Shown piece by piece: positions 12,309-22,079 of a stretch of DNA of 64,000 nucleotides. Position 1 is the stretch's first letter, and the number at the start of each line of letters is the position of its first letter. Source of the DNA: Branchiostoma floridae. Lineage: Eukaryota; Chordata; Leptocardii; Amphioxiformes; Branchiostomatidae. Made by a program: the position numbers and the translations under genes. The notes under the pieces are model-generated. The model did not search any database and was not told where the DNA came from. It saw only the letters and a list, made by a program, of their open reading frames with translations. The DNA lies in contig NC_049991.1 of NCBI RefSeq assembly GCF_000003815.2, positions 15,086,202-15,150,201 on the forward strand. Reading direction: 5' to 3'.

Positions 12309-12507
12309 GCTTACTGTCCTGCACTCTTCTTGGCAAGTGGACATATTGGAAAATACCCATTCAACACATGTACTTCATTACTATCTATGTGGGCATTTCA
12401 TGATTCAAGACGTACTACCAGTATTTTAGGGAAGGCTCGTAGCAGTACTAGTGTTGCCTTCTGATGGTTAGCTTGTTAGTGTCACCATAGGTAGATTTCC
12501 TCATAAC

Positions 12508-12904
12508 ATAATAATAATAATAATGAATGATCTTTATTTGCATGTTCCTGACCATGTGGGCTAAATGCAGCAAATCCCATAATGGGATACTAATTATAAA
12601 GACTAAGTACTATAACATGTAGTATTACAATTGAATAAACAATACATCTGCAACTAAGCTATCACTATATCTAACGTTTACATGACTCTTCCCTTTTCTT
12701 AAAACATGTGTATACGAACTCACAGAGTTTGTGTTGTACAAAGTTGTCTGTGGTTGTCATTATATGTACAAACAGGTTGTCGTTGGTTAACTCTTTACGT
12801 CGTGTATCTACTACATTCAGAGCACTGATAAAAGAGTTGCGCATATCATTGTATAAAGGACACTCTAATATAAAATGGACTTCATTCTCTATACGGTTGG
12901 AGTT
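12508..12904 (-). mobile_element. LINE 3' fragment with reverse-transcriptase C-terminal end
   Basis: On the minus strand, the frame ending at 12671 contains NRIENEVHFILECPLYNDMR, matching the Cys/His segment found after the reverse-transcriptase domain of jockey/CR1-like LINEs (IEDEYHF...CPLYNDIR type). It ends with an FVYTCFKKRE segment as in that family. The 3' UTR runs to about 12508, with AATAAAGATC followed by an ATT-type simple repeat. The 5' part is missing because another LINE tail adjoins at 12905. Confidence 0.7.
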
Positions 12905-13020
12905 ACAATAATAATAGCCTTTATTGCACATTCATGCCCTATCGGGCTAAGTACAGGCATATAGATACAAAGGGTAGTAATGCAGTAAACATGGTTTCTA
13001 AGATTAACATACTACCACAT
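12905..13020 (-). mobile_element. Second LINE 3' tail, inserted in the first
   Basis: Minus-strand reading gives GATAGGGCATGAATGTGCAA then TAAAGGCTATTATTATT, a typical CR1-like 3' end with an ATT tail. The tail abuts the coding part of the neighbouring LINE, so this copy inserted into it in the same orientation. The 5' limit is uncertain. Confidence 0.55.
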
Positions 13021-13396
13021 ACTAAAAAAAACTCAGGAACATCTCAAGAGTATGAAAGAGAGTAGAATTGAGGAATGTATCAACTCTTGTACTGATCATT
13101 TTATGAAATTATCAAAATCCGGATGAAAATGATTTTACCTGAACGGTCTATATGATATTCTTCTTCCTATGTTGTTGGGAAAAAAATGAAAATGACCTCT
13201 CGTATTTTCAAAAGGCCGAAAGGAAATTAGATTTGGGTAACCCGTGTCATCGTGTGGCTGAGGGCCATATGGGACATTTATGGGCCGGTTAGGGTTTTAT
13301 GTCAGTAATTGGGTTCGTGCCACGACGTGACATACTTTTTACTGGAGCCCTTGGCGTAAAGCGTGCTTTAGGAAAGTGACCGCGTGAGTGGATTTA

Positions 13397-13615
13397 GGTG
13401 ATGTATCTCACAGCAATTGGGGCACCGTCGCGGCACTGCGGTACTTTTGTGTTATCTTCGCCGATTTTTATTTAGATATTGCGTAAAGTATGACTTAAAA
13501 GACAACAAAATACACAAAATGTAATCAAATTTGTTCTTCATCTCTAAAATTCGTTGAGTAACCTTTCTAACCCCGCAGTGCCGCACCGGTGCCCCAAGTG
13601 CAGTGAGATACCACC
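13397..13615. mobile_element. Inverted-repeat MITE of the GGCACCGGTGCGGCACTG family
   Basis: The left end GGTGATGTATCTCAC, followed by TTGGGGCACCG and GCGGCACTGCGG, pairs with the right end CCGCAGTGCCGCACCGG then GTGCCCCAAG...GTGAGATACCACC. The interior carries GACAACAAAATACACAAAATG and TCTAAAATTCGTTGAG, seen in other copies (30054-30290 and the flanks of 22198-24333). Non-coding. Confidence 0.6.
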
Positions 13616-13868
13616 TTTGCACAGCAGGGTTCTACTGGTAAAAAGGTTTTGCTTCTCAAGATAATCGTGAAAGGGGCCGTTGTCTCTAAGATAATATCCT
13701 AAGAAATATGACATATCCACCTTTAACTAAACTTTTGGGAGTCTTAAAGTGCTTGTCATATGCCACACCATTACCTCTTTATAGAGTATACTGCTACTCG
13801 GCGCAACAGGGACGATTGCAGAAGAAATTCCCCGCACAATTATCCAGTCTTAGATGTGTGATAGGAGA

Positions 13869-14310
13869 GGCTGGGATGTGTAAAGAATACACAAGGCCCC
13901 TATTCCAATAGACGGCAACCTCACTACGACCGAACGATTGAACAGAGCCACATATATCAAAACCATGTAGAATTTTACAGACAAAAAAGAATATCATACG
14001 CTTTGTGTGTTTTGTTGTCTTTTCAGTCACACGTTTACATTATGCATGATATTCTGATTATCACATGATACGCATATCCAGGCTGTGATGGGTAAAGAAT
14101 ACACAAGGCCCCCATTGCACTAGACGGCAACCTCACTACGACCGAACGATTGGAAACGAGTGACCCGGGGTACCCATATATCAAAACCGTATAGAATTTT
14201 ATAGATAAAAAGAATATTTTACGCTTTGTGTTGTTTGTTGTCAGTGTCATACATACTTAATTTATATTTTGTTTGATATTATGGTTATCAAATGTTACGC
14301 ATATTCAGGT
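13869..14310. repeat. Two tandem copies of a 212-bp MITE-like unit
   Basis: The block starting GGCTGGGATG at 13869 repeats from 14081 (GGCTGTGATG). Both include TAAAGAATACACAAGGCCCC, AGACGGCAACCTCACTACGA and a CGCTTTGTGTG / GTTGTC segment. This is an interspersed family duplicated in tandem; related fragments lie at 27960-28320, 29735-29890 and 63236-63430. Confidence 0.65.
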
Positions 14311-15160
14311 TGCAGCGAGATCGCCATTCGGCTGAATGGAGGCCATACGGCACTATGGGACACAACAGCACTGCAGTACGCGTAAACTCTGCTTTCTAAT
14401 GGGTCAGTATTTCACCATGAAACCACGTATATGACCCATTCTGAAGACCATACAGAAGATTAGAGTAGTTTTAACAAGCAGGCTGGGTAGTCTAAATGAA
14501 GCTATTTCACGTAGTCAAGTGTAAAAAGTAAATAACGATATGAAAGTAGCGCTAACGTGCGATGTACAACTGGCGTTACCAGCATCAAGGGACCCATTGT
14601 GCTTTTGTAGCTCCTAAAAGACTTATTGCTTTTTAGTCATTATCGTAAATAGATGCCTCTGCACTGCGACGTGTCCCCGAGCAACTTTTGAAGGTACATT
14701 TCAGAAGTTGTTCGTGCGTCTGTAATCGTGCTGGGGAATACGGCATACATCCAGGGGGAGATCCTCGGCATTTACAGTTTCTAACTAGTTTCGCGGTTAA
14801 CGTCCCAAGCTATTACTGTGAATTACGCAGACCACCGAGCACTTTAAGTATCTCTTAATGTTACGACTCGTGTTAAGTAGAAATCCTCGTCACTTGGGGT
14901 AGGCTGTCTATTAGGAAAAGGTCTACTAACTTGTATGGATCCTTTGAATAGGGAAAGAAGGGATGAGTAAAGGGCATGCCTCGTAGGAACCAAGGGAAGG
15001 TATGCTCTTTTGAATTTAGAAAGTTTTGATGGGTACAATCCTCAAATTCAAACAATCTACACGTAATCTTTTCTCTCGTCAAGGAGGAAGTTGCTCCAAT
15101 GTGCAGAAGATGAATAGACGCTCCGTTTCGCCAGGCAAACACGTCGTTAAGGTTTTTTAT
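14311..15160. other. Intronic stretch, nothing recognised
   Basis: No repeat family, exon or RNA was recognised. Short minus-strand frames at 14844-15142 lack a domain signature. Confidence 0.4.
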
Positions 15161-15164
15161 CTGG

Positions 15165-15446
15165 ATAAATTGGCATTTTGACCTTCCATTGTTTTCTCAT
15201 TAATTGCTTAAGAAATGATGGGCTCGTAACGAATATTAATAGATGGGCATGAAAGAATTATAGATTAAAAAATGATTTATGCTCATCTGTCAATATTTGT
15301 TTCAATTCCATTCTTTCTTAATTCATTGTTAAAAAAATAATGGAAGGTCAAAATGCTGATTTAGCCAGGTAGGTCAACGGAAGGTCAAAATGCTGATTTA
15401 GCCAGGTAGTTCAACGCAATGTCAAAATGCTGATTTAGCCAGGTAG
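15165..15446. repeat. Inverted-repeat element with a 37-bp triplication at one end
   Basis: The left part contains GGCATTTTGACCTTCCATTG. Its inverse, AATGGAAGGTCAAAATGC, sits at about 15339. The right end unit (GGAAGGTCAAAATGCTGATT then TAGCCAGGTAG) is repeated three times with a 37-bp period, starting at 15342, 15379 and 15416. It looks like a small palindromic element whose end was expanded in tandem. Confidence 0.6.
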
Positions 15447-15957
15447 CAAACCTTATGAAGAGCTTCTCAGGGCCAGGCTGGCAAACTTGTACTGATTTAT
15501 AAGTATGATCGGAAGGAACAAAACACACTCAGAAGGAACGATGGCATTTAGATGCTTCACGAAGCGATTGATTGCACGCCAGTTTTTTGTAAACACATTG
15601 TGTACTATTATTCTATGCATCCCACCTGATTGTAATGTATTTATTAATCAGGTTATCTATATTCCCCGTCACTTAATGTGAAATTTTCCAGCAACGTAAA
15701 CTTCAATAGAATTATGTTTTACTAATAACTTAACAGCAGATTGGAATGGAAGCCTCGATTAAGTCTTCCCAACAGGCTTCCTCGTGTCATTCACCGTGAA
15801 ATCGTAATTTCTCAATAAATTATGAATGGATTACTTTAAAGCAGGGTTAGACCTACTTGCTCCCCAAACAGATTAGAGCGATGACCAGGGATTAGTTGTT
15901 ATTGACTAGATCTATTTTCAGCATGACTTGTCTTAATAGTATCTAATGATGTTACTA

Positions 15958-16040
15958 TCTGTATCTCTCTATCTCTTTTTTTCTCTCTCTATATATATAC
16001 ATATCTATCTATCTATATCTATCTAAATCTTATATATATG

Positions 16041-16088
<48 letters not shown>

Positions 16089-16115
16089 TCAATATCTGTA
16101 TCTATATCTTTCTAT

Positions 16116-16152
<37 letters not shown>

Positions 16153-16230
16153 ACATCTCTCTATCTCTCTCTCTCTCTCTGTATACATATATTCATCTCT
16201 CTATATATATGGAGAGAGAGAGAGAGAGAT
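15958..16230. repeat. Compound microsatellite (TATC / TA / GA / TC)
   Basis: Runs of ATCT, TA, GA and TC follow one another, ending about 65 bp from exon 3 of the TARP gene. The apparent open frames are repeat translation. Confidence 0.9.
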
Positions 16231-16294
16231 TTAAAGATTTTTGTACGACGTATACACGACTGTCGCACGATTGTCCTCAAATCTCGGTCCTTAC

Positions 16295-16435
16295 CGGAAA
16301 GTATGAAGAGGATTCCGGAGGCGAAGGCGTTGAGCTTCCTCCTGGGGTTGACATGGCCGATGGTGGACACCACGCAGCCGAGAAACGTCATCACCAGACT
16401 CACTACCGGAAACGGCATGGCGGAGGAAATCACTC
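16295..16435 (-). CDS. TARP / calcium channel gamma subunit, exon 3
   Basis: This is a 141-bp exon, the size I recall for exon 3 of vertebrate gamma-subunit genes. The acceptor TTCCTGTTCCTGTAG precedes 16435 and the donor GTAAGG follows 16295, both on the minus strand. Both boundaries are phase 1: the entry GA completes an AGA (Arg) codon from exon 2, and the final G begins a Gly codon. The product contains VISSAMPFPVVSLVMTFLGC (TM2), STIGHVNPRRKLNAF (short loop) and ASGILFILSG (start of TM3). These align with the gamma-5/7 pattern ATPFPLVSL...NIGHIRPHRTILAF...SGIFFILSG. Type I TARPs differ clearly here, which supports the type II assignment. Confidence 0.92.
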
Positions 16436-16528
16436 CTACAGGAACAGGAAGTGACGACATCAAATGATTGAACCAAGCATTCGAACACAAAATACATGTA
16501 CAGCAAATCCAAACGTGTATGGAAATCT

Positions 16529-17152
16529 AATCTTCAAGCAGATCCTACGGTTCCATAGGATAGTAAGATAATAACAAAGCTGGCAAAGGAGTATAGCCGG
16601 CCAAAGGGAGTCAGGCGTAGCACGCACACTCCTAGGCCTGCTTCAGGGCAATGACCCCTAATTGACGGCTGCGCAGAAGGTCCCCGGTGAGTCCCCACAG
16701 GATTGATTTTTAAAAGTATCAGAAGATGTGTTTTTCTTTGGAAATGTTGGCATCTTGGAGCTGTATTCTACAGGTAAGGGTTGTAGGTTTTTTATTATGT
16801 CGAAAAAAACAGACTTTTAAGCCTGTTTTGGGTGCCTGGAACACTAGAAAGAAGTTTGTTATGTAGCTGTCATTGTAGTGCCAGATGGGGTCAAAGGTCA
16901 CCGAGTTGCGTTTGGATGCAAATCACCGGTCAGAAAGTTCCGAAAAGTTGAGAATGGACATTTTAGAAGCCGGGCTACCCTCTCAATGTTAGTTTTTCGA
17001 GAACGAAACGTCAGGTAGGTGACTTTTGACAGCTTCTATTTGCCATTAAATGCATTATAAGGATAGGGAAGACATGATTGGTGGTCACTGCTCTTCACTC
17101 TTCTTTGCCAGCGTTTAATTCTTTTGCTATCGTAGGATCTGCTTGGAAATTA
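16529..17152. mobile_element. Mutator-like MITE, third copy, enlarged
   Basis: The left end (AATCTTCAAGCAGATCCTAC, then AGTATAGCCGGCC) and right end (CTATCGTAGGATCTGCTTGG) match the inverted termini of the MITE at 1940-2112. Flanking sequences TGGAAATCT and TTAAAATCT agree at seven of nine positions and may be a decayed 9-bp duplication. The interior of about 500 bp is unrelated to the short copy. Confidence 0.55.
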
Positions 17153-17883
17153 ATTAAAATCTACAAACAGGTGATAGTCAGCTATCTCCATACTGAAAAT
17201 GATGACGAGACAAGCGTCAAATGAGACCGGATTCTGTCAAATCCTTCTAAGTCATGGTTTAGATACCCGTGATAATGACTTTTGTTACAAGTGTATGATT
17301 TTTTTATTGAAACTCTTTGCAGCCCGAAGAGGCTGAATGGCACATGAGGGACGTGCTGAAACAACGTCCGCTTTATCAAACTCAAAGGCTTGCAACAGAT
17401 GACTTATCAAATGATCTACCAAATGACACATTTAAAGCTATCTGATTTCCCGATCACATTGCCAAACGGCACGCTCTACCGCGAATGTCTCCCCAGCCCA
17501 GACGCTCCTCTAACCCGTGTGATCCTGACCCGTGACAGACAGGAGCTGACGGATATGGGCGGTGATATATCAGCATCTATTTTCTCATATACTGCCCATG
17601 TACTTCAATCTTTCCTGTAACGATTCGCGGGCTTAACCGTTGATTGCTTGTACTCCATGACACGAATCTATGGTTATTATTGATCGAATCTACAACTATA
17701 TCACTGCGAGTCTGTGACGGGTTTCTGCTTGGTCAATACGCGTGCCGTTGCAGAGGAATTGCTTTTGACCCACATCGTTTTTTCTCTCAAGCTTTTTAGT
17801 GGTTATTCAGTCAAAATCATGCCTAACTTTCAATCTAGTTTGTTATTTTCACTTTTTGACCAAATAGATTATCATAATGTCAA

Positions 17884-18125
17884 ATGGCCGAGTGGCTGGG
17901 CTATCGAGGGGTCATGTGTTGATCCTGGCTAGAAGTTGTGTCCCTGAGAAAGTCCCTTGACATGACTTTTCTCATTCAACGATAGCCTGGGTACCATTCG
18001 AGTTCTACCGGGGCTTCTTATATTCGCTACCCTAAGCTATAGGACAGCGAGTATAAGAAGCCCCGGTAGAAATCGGTTGGTACCCAGGCTAACTCAACGA
18101 TGGTGTAAAATAGATACTTCATTTG
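17884..18125 (+). mobile_element. tRNA-derived SINE, interrupted by a MITE
   Basis: The head TGGCCGAGTGG fits a pol III A box and the following TGTTGATCC is a degenerate B box. Then comes GTTGTGTCCCTGAGAAAGTC and a TTTTCTCA segment, the body seen in the other SINEs here (40148 and 21608). Removing the MITE at 17984-18093 rejoins the SINE body into its expected order. Confidence 0.6.
17984..18093. mobile_element. hAT-like MITE with 8-bp target duplication
   Basis: This is a near-perfect palindrome: AGCCTGGGTACCA on the left, TGGTACCCAGGCT on the right, with inner CTACCGGGGCTTCTTATA matched by its complement. TCAACGAT is present on both sides (17976-17983 and 18094-18101). Eight-base duplications are typical of hAT elements, so that class is inferred. 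Confidence 0.7.
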
Positions 18126-20076
18126 GTGGAGTGAAAGGTGGGTGAAGGTAATGGATAGGCTCCACCTTTCACTACTATGATATGGACACAGTGGATAAAA
18201 ACCCACAACTCCTACGTACGGTCCCCAGGAAGCTGTGGAACTAACTTTTACGGAATATTTGTAACCGTTAGAATGTCAGATGTGTGGTCCCTATAGTATC
18301 CTCGTCGGTTTTACGTTATGGTAGTCGTTGTGAAAGATTCATGTCACAATTTCCCCCAACAAAATCAAGGAAGCTTAGCAAAAGTTAGGCAGAATCTCTA
18401 GTTTCACCCCTCTGTAGTTCTCTGACGACGACGTCAATGGCACCACAGGGAACGAATCTGTATGGATCACATTCAAATCAGATGAACAAGAACTATCAGG
18501 AGCTTGGAACATGTCCAGAACCAAGCAGGTTGAACTCCTTGCCAGAACCTAGGCTGTGTGGGCGCCACTCAAAGAATTGTCACTCAAGTAAGATCCCGCA
18601 TAATCCAATTAAGATGGCATCATTTCGCGGCAGTAGGCCATGGAATTATAGTGGGAGGACCCAGACATCTTTGGTCGACTGATTTTAAAATGAAAAGTTC
18701 TCTGAGCATATCTACTGGCGTATCATTTGAAACCACAGGGGATAATATTGTTTTATTTCTAATATGAACGTCTCGCAAGTCATTTTGAAACTTGCCTTGG
18801 ATCCCAGTGGAACCGATTCCATGGATTGTGATCTCATCAAAAGTGGGGATGACTCTGCATGTCCGTGGTTGGAATAAGGCCTGTGATAAGCTAATAAAAT
18901 CACATCTTCCCACGCGAAGGAGCCACAAATGTATCAAGGTATTGGTGTGCACTGTGCATAAATGCATGTATTTTTCTCTGATATATACTTTGTTGTGATG
19001 CCATAAAATTGCGGATCAATGTCTTTCGAAAGTTCCGTTCTAGTTCCGTCATTACGATGAACGATATGATGTATAGGTCCTGCGGGCGAAATTTATAGAT
19101 AGTCGGCCTCCAAATTGACAGGCTATCACAATATGACGGGATTGATACTGATCCTGCCGTTTGTAATGTCTCCGGTATGTGGCAGGATGAAGGGCATCAT
19201 CTCTGGGCAGTCAGTCAAAACGTCGTCTGGAAACAGGCCGGCTGGATGTTCGGCGCCAACCGGTCGGACCAGAGCGCTGGGATTCTCCGCATCCAGACTT
19301 CTCGCGGACTTTCTGACTTTTCCTGTATCATTATATGAAGATTTGATTTGATTTGATTTGTCCGTACAGCTGAATTCCTGCCAAAGGCGACGTCACGCAA
19401 TAATCCAGGATTCCGGGAAGAAGCGCAGGGATTAATTAAGACACTATCTAGATTAAAGTTTGACGTCACAGGGACTGGAAGGTTGGACCTGTCTCTACAG
19501 AACAGGAAGACCCGCTCAGAAACGTTTGGTTTGGATGGGTAAAGGGTTATCACACTGGACTGCACCAACGTACTTTCCTTACTTGCTCCAATGTCAACAG
19601 ACGTGCGACGACTTTGCATATGAAGCATAGATGATCAGGTTATTGGAAATCGCAGCGTTGCAACCAATTTCAGGCGCCAAATTTCCAAATTTGCGCCACT
19701 TCGCGAATATCTGGCACAGTCGCTGGCGCAATCCAGTGAAATACCCGCTGGAAGGCAACTAAGAAAAAGAACAGTCACGAAAAGTTTGAACTTTGTTGAA
19801 ATTGTTGAAGTGTGAACTGAGCCTAACTACGTAATTACCTTTGCTAACTGAAACATTCCGATATGATCAAATACAAGAACATGTTACCTTAGGAGTCAGC
19901 CGGCCATACAGTTAGATGTGTCCATCAGCAAGCAAGCTGACGACTGGGTATTACCATTATCAGTGAATGTAGGCAATATGCCAAGCTTGGAATGAAGCAA
20001 CGCCGTGTCACGATCAGTCAGTCTGACCCCGCACAATGTCTGAGATCTGCATGTAATGAAAGACTGCCATACTTAC

Positions 20077-20172
20077 TCATGATGGAGGGCGTGGTGTACT
20101 TGCTGGGTCCGTAGTTTTTACCCAGAGGTGCTCCAAACGTCGAGATCTTCACGCACATGCCGCTTCCGTTAG
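20077..20172 (-). CDS. TARP / calcium channel gamma subunit, exon 2
   Basis: A 96-bp exon with acceptor CCCCCTGACAG before 20172 and donor GTAAGTATGG after 20077 (minus strand). It starts with the last two bases of a codon and ends with A of an Arg codon, keeping phase 1 throughout. The peptide reads NGSGMCVKISTFGAPLGKNY, then GPSKYTTPSIM. The Cys corresponds to the second conserved cysteine of the first extracellular loop in the claudin-like fold, and Asn-Gly-Ser is a possible N-glycosylation site. Sequence similarity is weak, as expected for this loop. The assignment rests on splice phase, the cysteine, and its join to exon 3 (PSIMR-VISSAMPF, compare the vertebrate MIRSATPF type). The preceding exon was not found. 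Confidence 0.8.
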
Positions 20173-20261
20173 CTGTCAGGGGGAAGGAAACCAAGTTTTA
20201 ATCATTTGACCGACTGTTTGACCAACTAACCAACCAACAAACAAACAAACAAACCAAAAAA

Positions 20262-20333
20262 ACATCCATCCATCCATCCATCCATCCATCCATCCATCCA
20301 TCCATCCATCCATCCATCCATCCATCCATCCAT
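20262..20333. repeat. Microsatellite (ATCC)n
   Basis: About 18 perfect copies of ATCC. Read on the minus strand it gives an artefactual Met-Asp-Gly-Trp repeat peptide. Confidence 0.95.
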
Positions 20334-21607
20334 ATCACCCTCTGTATTGTTGTATTACAAATATTCCTTCTAAATTTATATACATGTATGATACCGTGCC
20401 TCTTGATGGAAGCTAGGTAGTCAACCATATGGCGACCCATACATCAGTTCTGTCATACCTGTCTCCTAGTAGCTGTAAAAGGTAGTAAATGCAGCTGTAG
20501 GAAGCCAAAATAATGAGAAAATGCAGCAAATTTTGGCACATTGCTAGACACGTTGGATATATTCCATAACTTTTACCAATTTTGAACATTTTAAGGTAAC
20601 TAATTATACCATACGGTTTAAGAAAAGATTTTGTTAGACAGCCTTTTCTGTACATCCTATAAGCAGAGTTTTACTTGCCACATCTTAACATGTTTTTACA
20701 ACCTGTATCTCTGCTCGTTGAATTCCCACTGAGTTTCCGTACTTAGCAACAGCGCTGAGGTTTACTAATGGCAAGAACTGGAAGCTAGCGGCCGTATTCT
20801 CCATGTGTAGTCTAATTAGGGTGGTTTCAGGAGGAATTTCAGAGCGCACTACGGCAGTGTTAATGGCTTTACTGGTGAAAATAGATGCACCCAGCTACCT
20901 CTGTAAATTAGTGGGGCATGCCTCGTGTGGAATGAAAGCTCATTGGGAGTCGTTGAGATAATATTTACGCATCACCAATACTCCTGAGTTAACCATGCTC
21001 AGCTGGGAACGCCAGAGGCGCACTCTTATAGGATAGGAATGAATATTAACATTTTCTCTCGTAATTACGTAAATGGACTGCAATTGCGAAAGGTGTTCTA
21101 AGTAGCGGTTTTGAGTTGAACTGTTGGCTGAACTCTTATAAGCACGCAGATTAGTCAACATAGATGTCAATCGAAACAGGGGATTTACGGCAACATTGAA
21201 CGGCACATTGAAAATGATAGTGTGTTGTAATTTCTGTGTCCATCACGCTTGAACATTCTAGCTTGCAAATTACGAAAACGCAAAAGAATTGCCAAATCAC
21301 CATGATACAGATATAAATCGCACTCATAGCGGCCCTTCCACTGGTCAAGGCCCCTATTGGTACTTGTACCTTCTAAATCGCTCTCTCGGTTTAGAACTGA
21401 ACGGCCACAAACTCTCTGGGGAGGGGTCCTATTAGTCGTTAAAAAACTTCAAGAACGGAGTCATATTATGATGCTTCTAACACACAATTCGTGGCGGACC
21501 TTTCTTCGGTAGTTTTAGGTCAATCGCCCCCTGATGGCTGTCTCTAAAAGCCTTCAGAAAGCAGAGTCAACTTTCTCTCTTAAGGGCACAGCATAACACA
21601 CGACTTA

Positions 21608-21975
21608 GTGGCGTCACGTAGCGTAACGGTGGGAGGTTTGACGCAAAGGCCAGAGGTCCTGGGTATGAGTCCCCTGGTATGTCGACCTTGGGAACTTTAT
21701 ACGAATTTCCTCACCTTACTCAGGTGGAATTGAGCACCTAGCTTTAGTTATGGACGTCCTCGGATAGGACGTTAAATGGAGGTCCCTGTTTGAGGAGAGG
21801 CACATCTCAAGCACGTACAGGAAACCATCACACTTATCGAAAAAAGAAGGGGTCCTTCCCGGTGTGACTGGATCAAATTAATCCTCGCAATACCTGCTGT
21901 TGAGTACTAAACCTGGTGTGTTACAACATACGGCGGTTTACCGGGTATATGATACAGACAAACAAATGCAAACTA
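21608..21975 (+). mobile_element. tRNA-derived SINE, nearly full length
   Basis: The head GTAGCGTAACGGTGGG resembles an A box and GGGTATGAGTCCC a degenerate B box. The body has GACCTTGGGAACTTTATACG, GACGTCCTCGGATAGGACGT, GTTTGAGGAGAGGCAC, then GGTGTGTTACAACATACGGC and GGTTTACCGGGTAT. The 3' end is CAAA-type simple sequence (ACAAACAAATG). The copy at 40148-40740 shares the same order of blocks. Confidence 0.65.
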
Positions 21976-22079
21976 AACTTACCACAGGCCCTGTCATCGC
22001 ATATAACGGTGTTTTCATCATTTCAGTACCTAGGCCGAGGAGGATAATACGACTATACAAGTACTGTTTTTTTTAGTGC

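Larger units (their letters stand above)
8599..16294 (-). other. Intron 3 of the TARP gene
   Basis: Bounded by donor GTAAGG (at 16294 reading down) and the acceptor at 8600-8599. It is 7.7 kb long and filled with tandem repeats, nested MITEs and LINE fragments listed separately. 8610-10060 shows no repeat or exon I recognise. Confidence 0.8.
16436..20076 (-). other. Intron 2 of the TARP gene
   Basis: Runs from donor GTAAGT at 20076 to the acceptor at 16437-16436. It contains a Mutator-like MITE, a SINE carrying a MITE, and a GATTT microsatellite near 19341-19360. No additional exon was recognised. Confidence 0.8.
20173..22070. other. Intron 1 or upstream region of the TARP gene, first part
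   Basis: The minus-strand exon 1, which should encode TM1 and the GLW motif, is not recognisable here. Besides the CATC microsatellite and the SINE at 21608-21975 I see no feature. Confidence 0.5.

Noticed and set aside
16038-16454. Plus-strand 138-residue frame (starting MYIYIYIY)
   Set aside because: It is made of microsatellite translation followed by the antisense of TARP exon 3.
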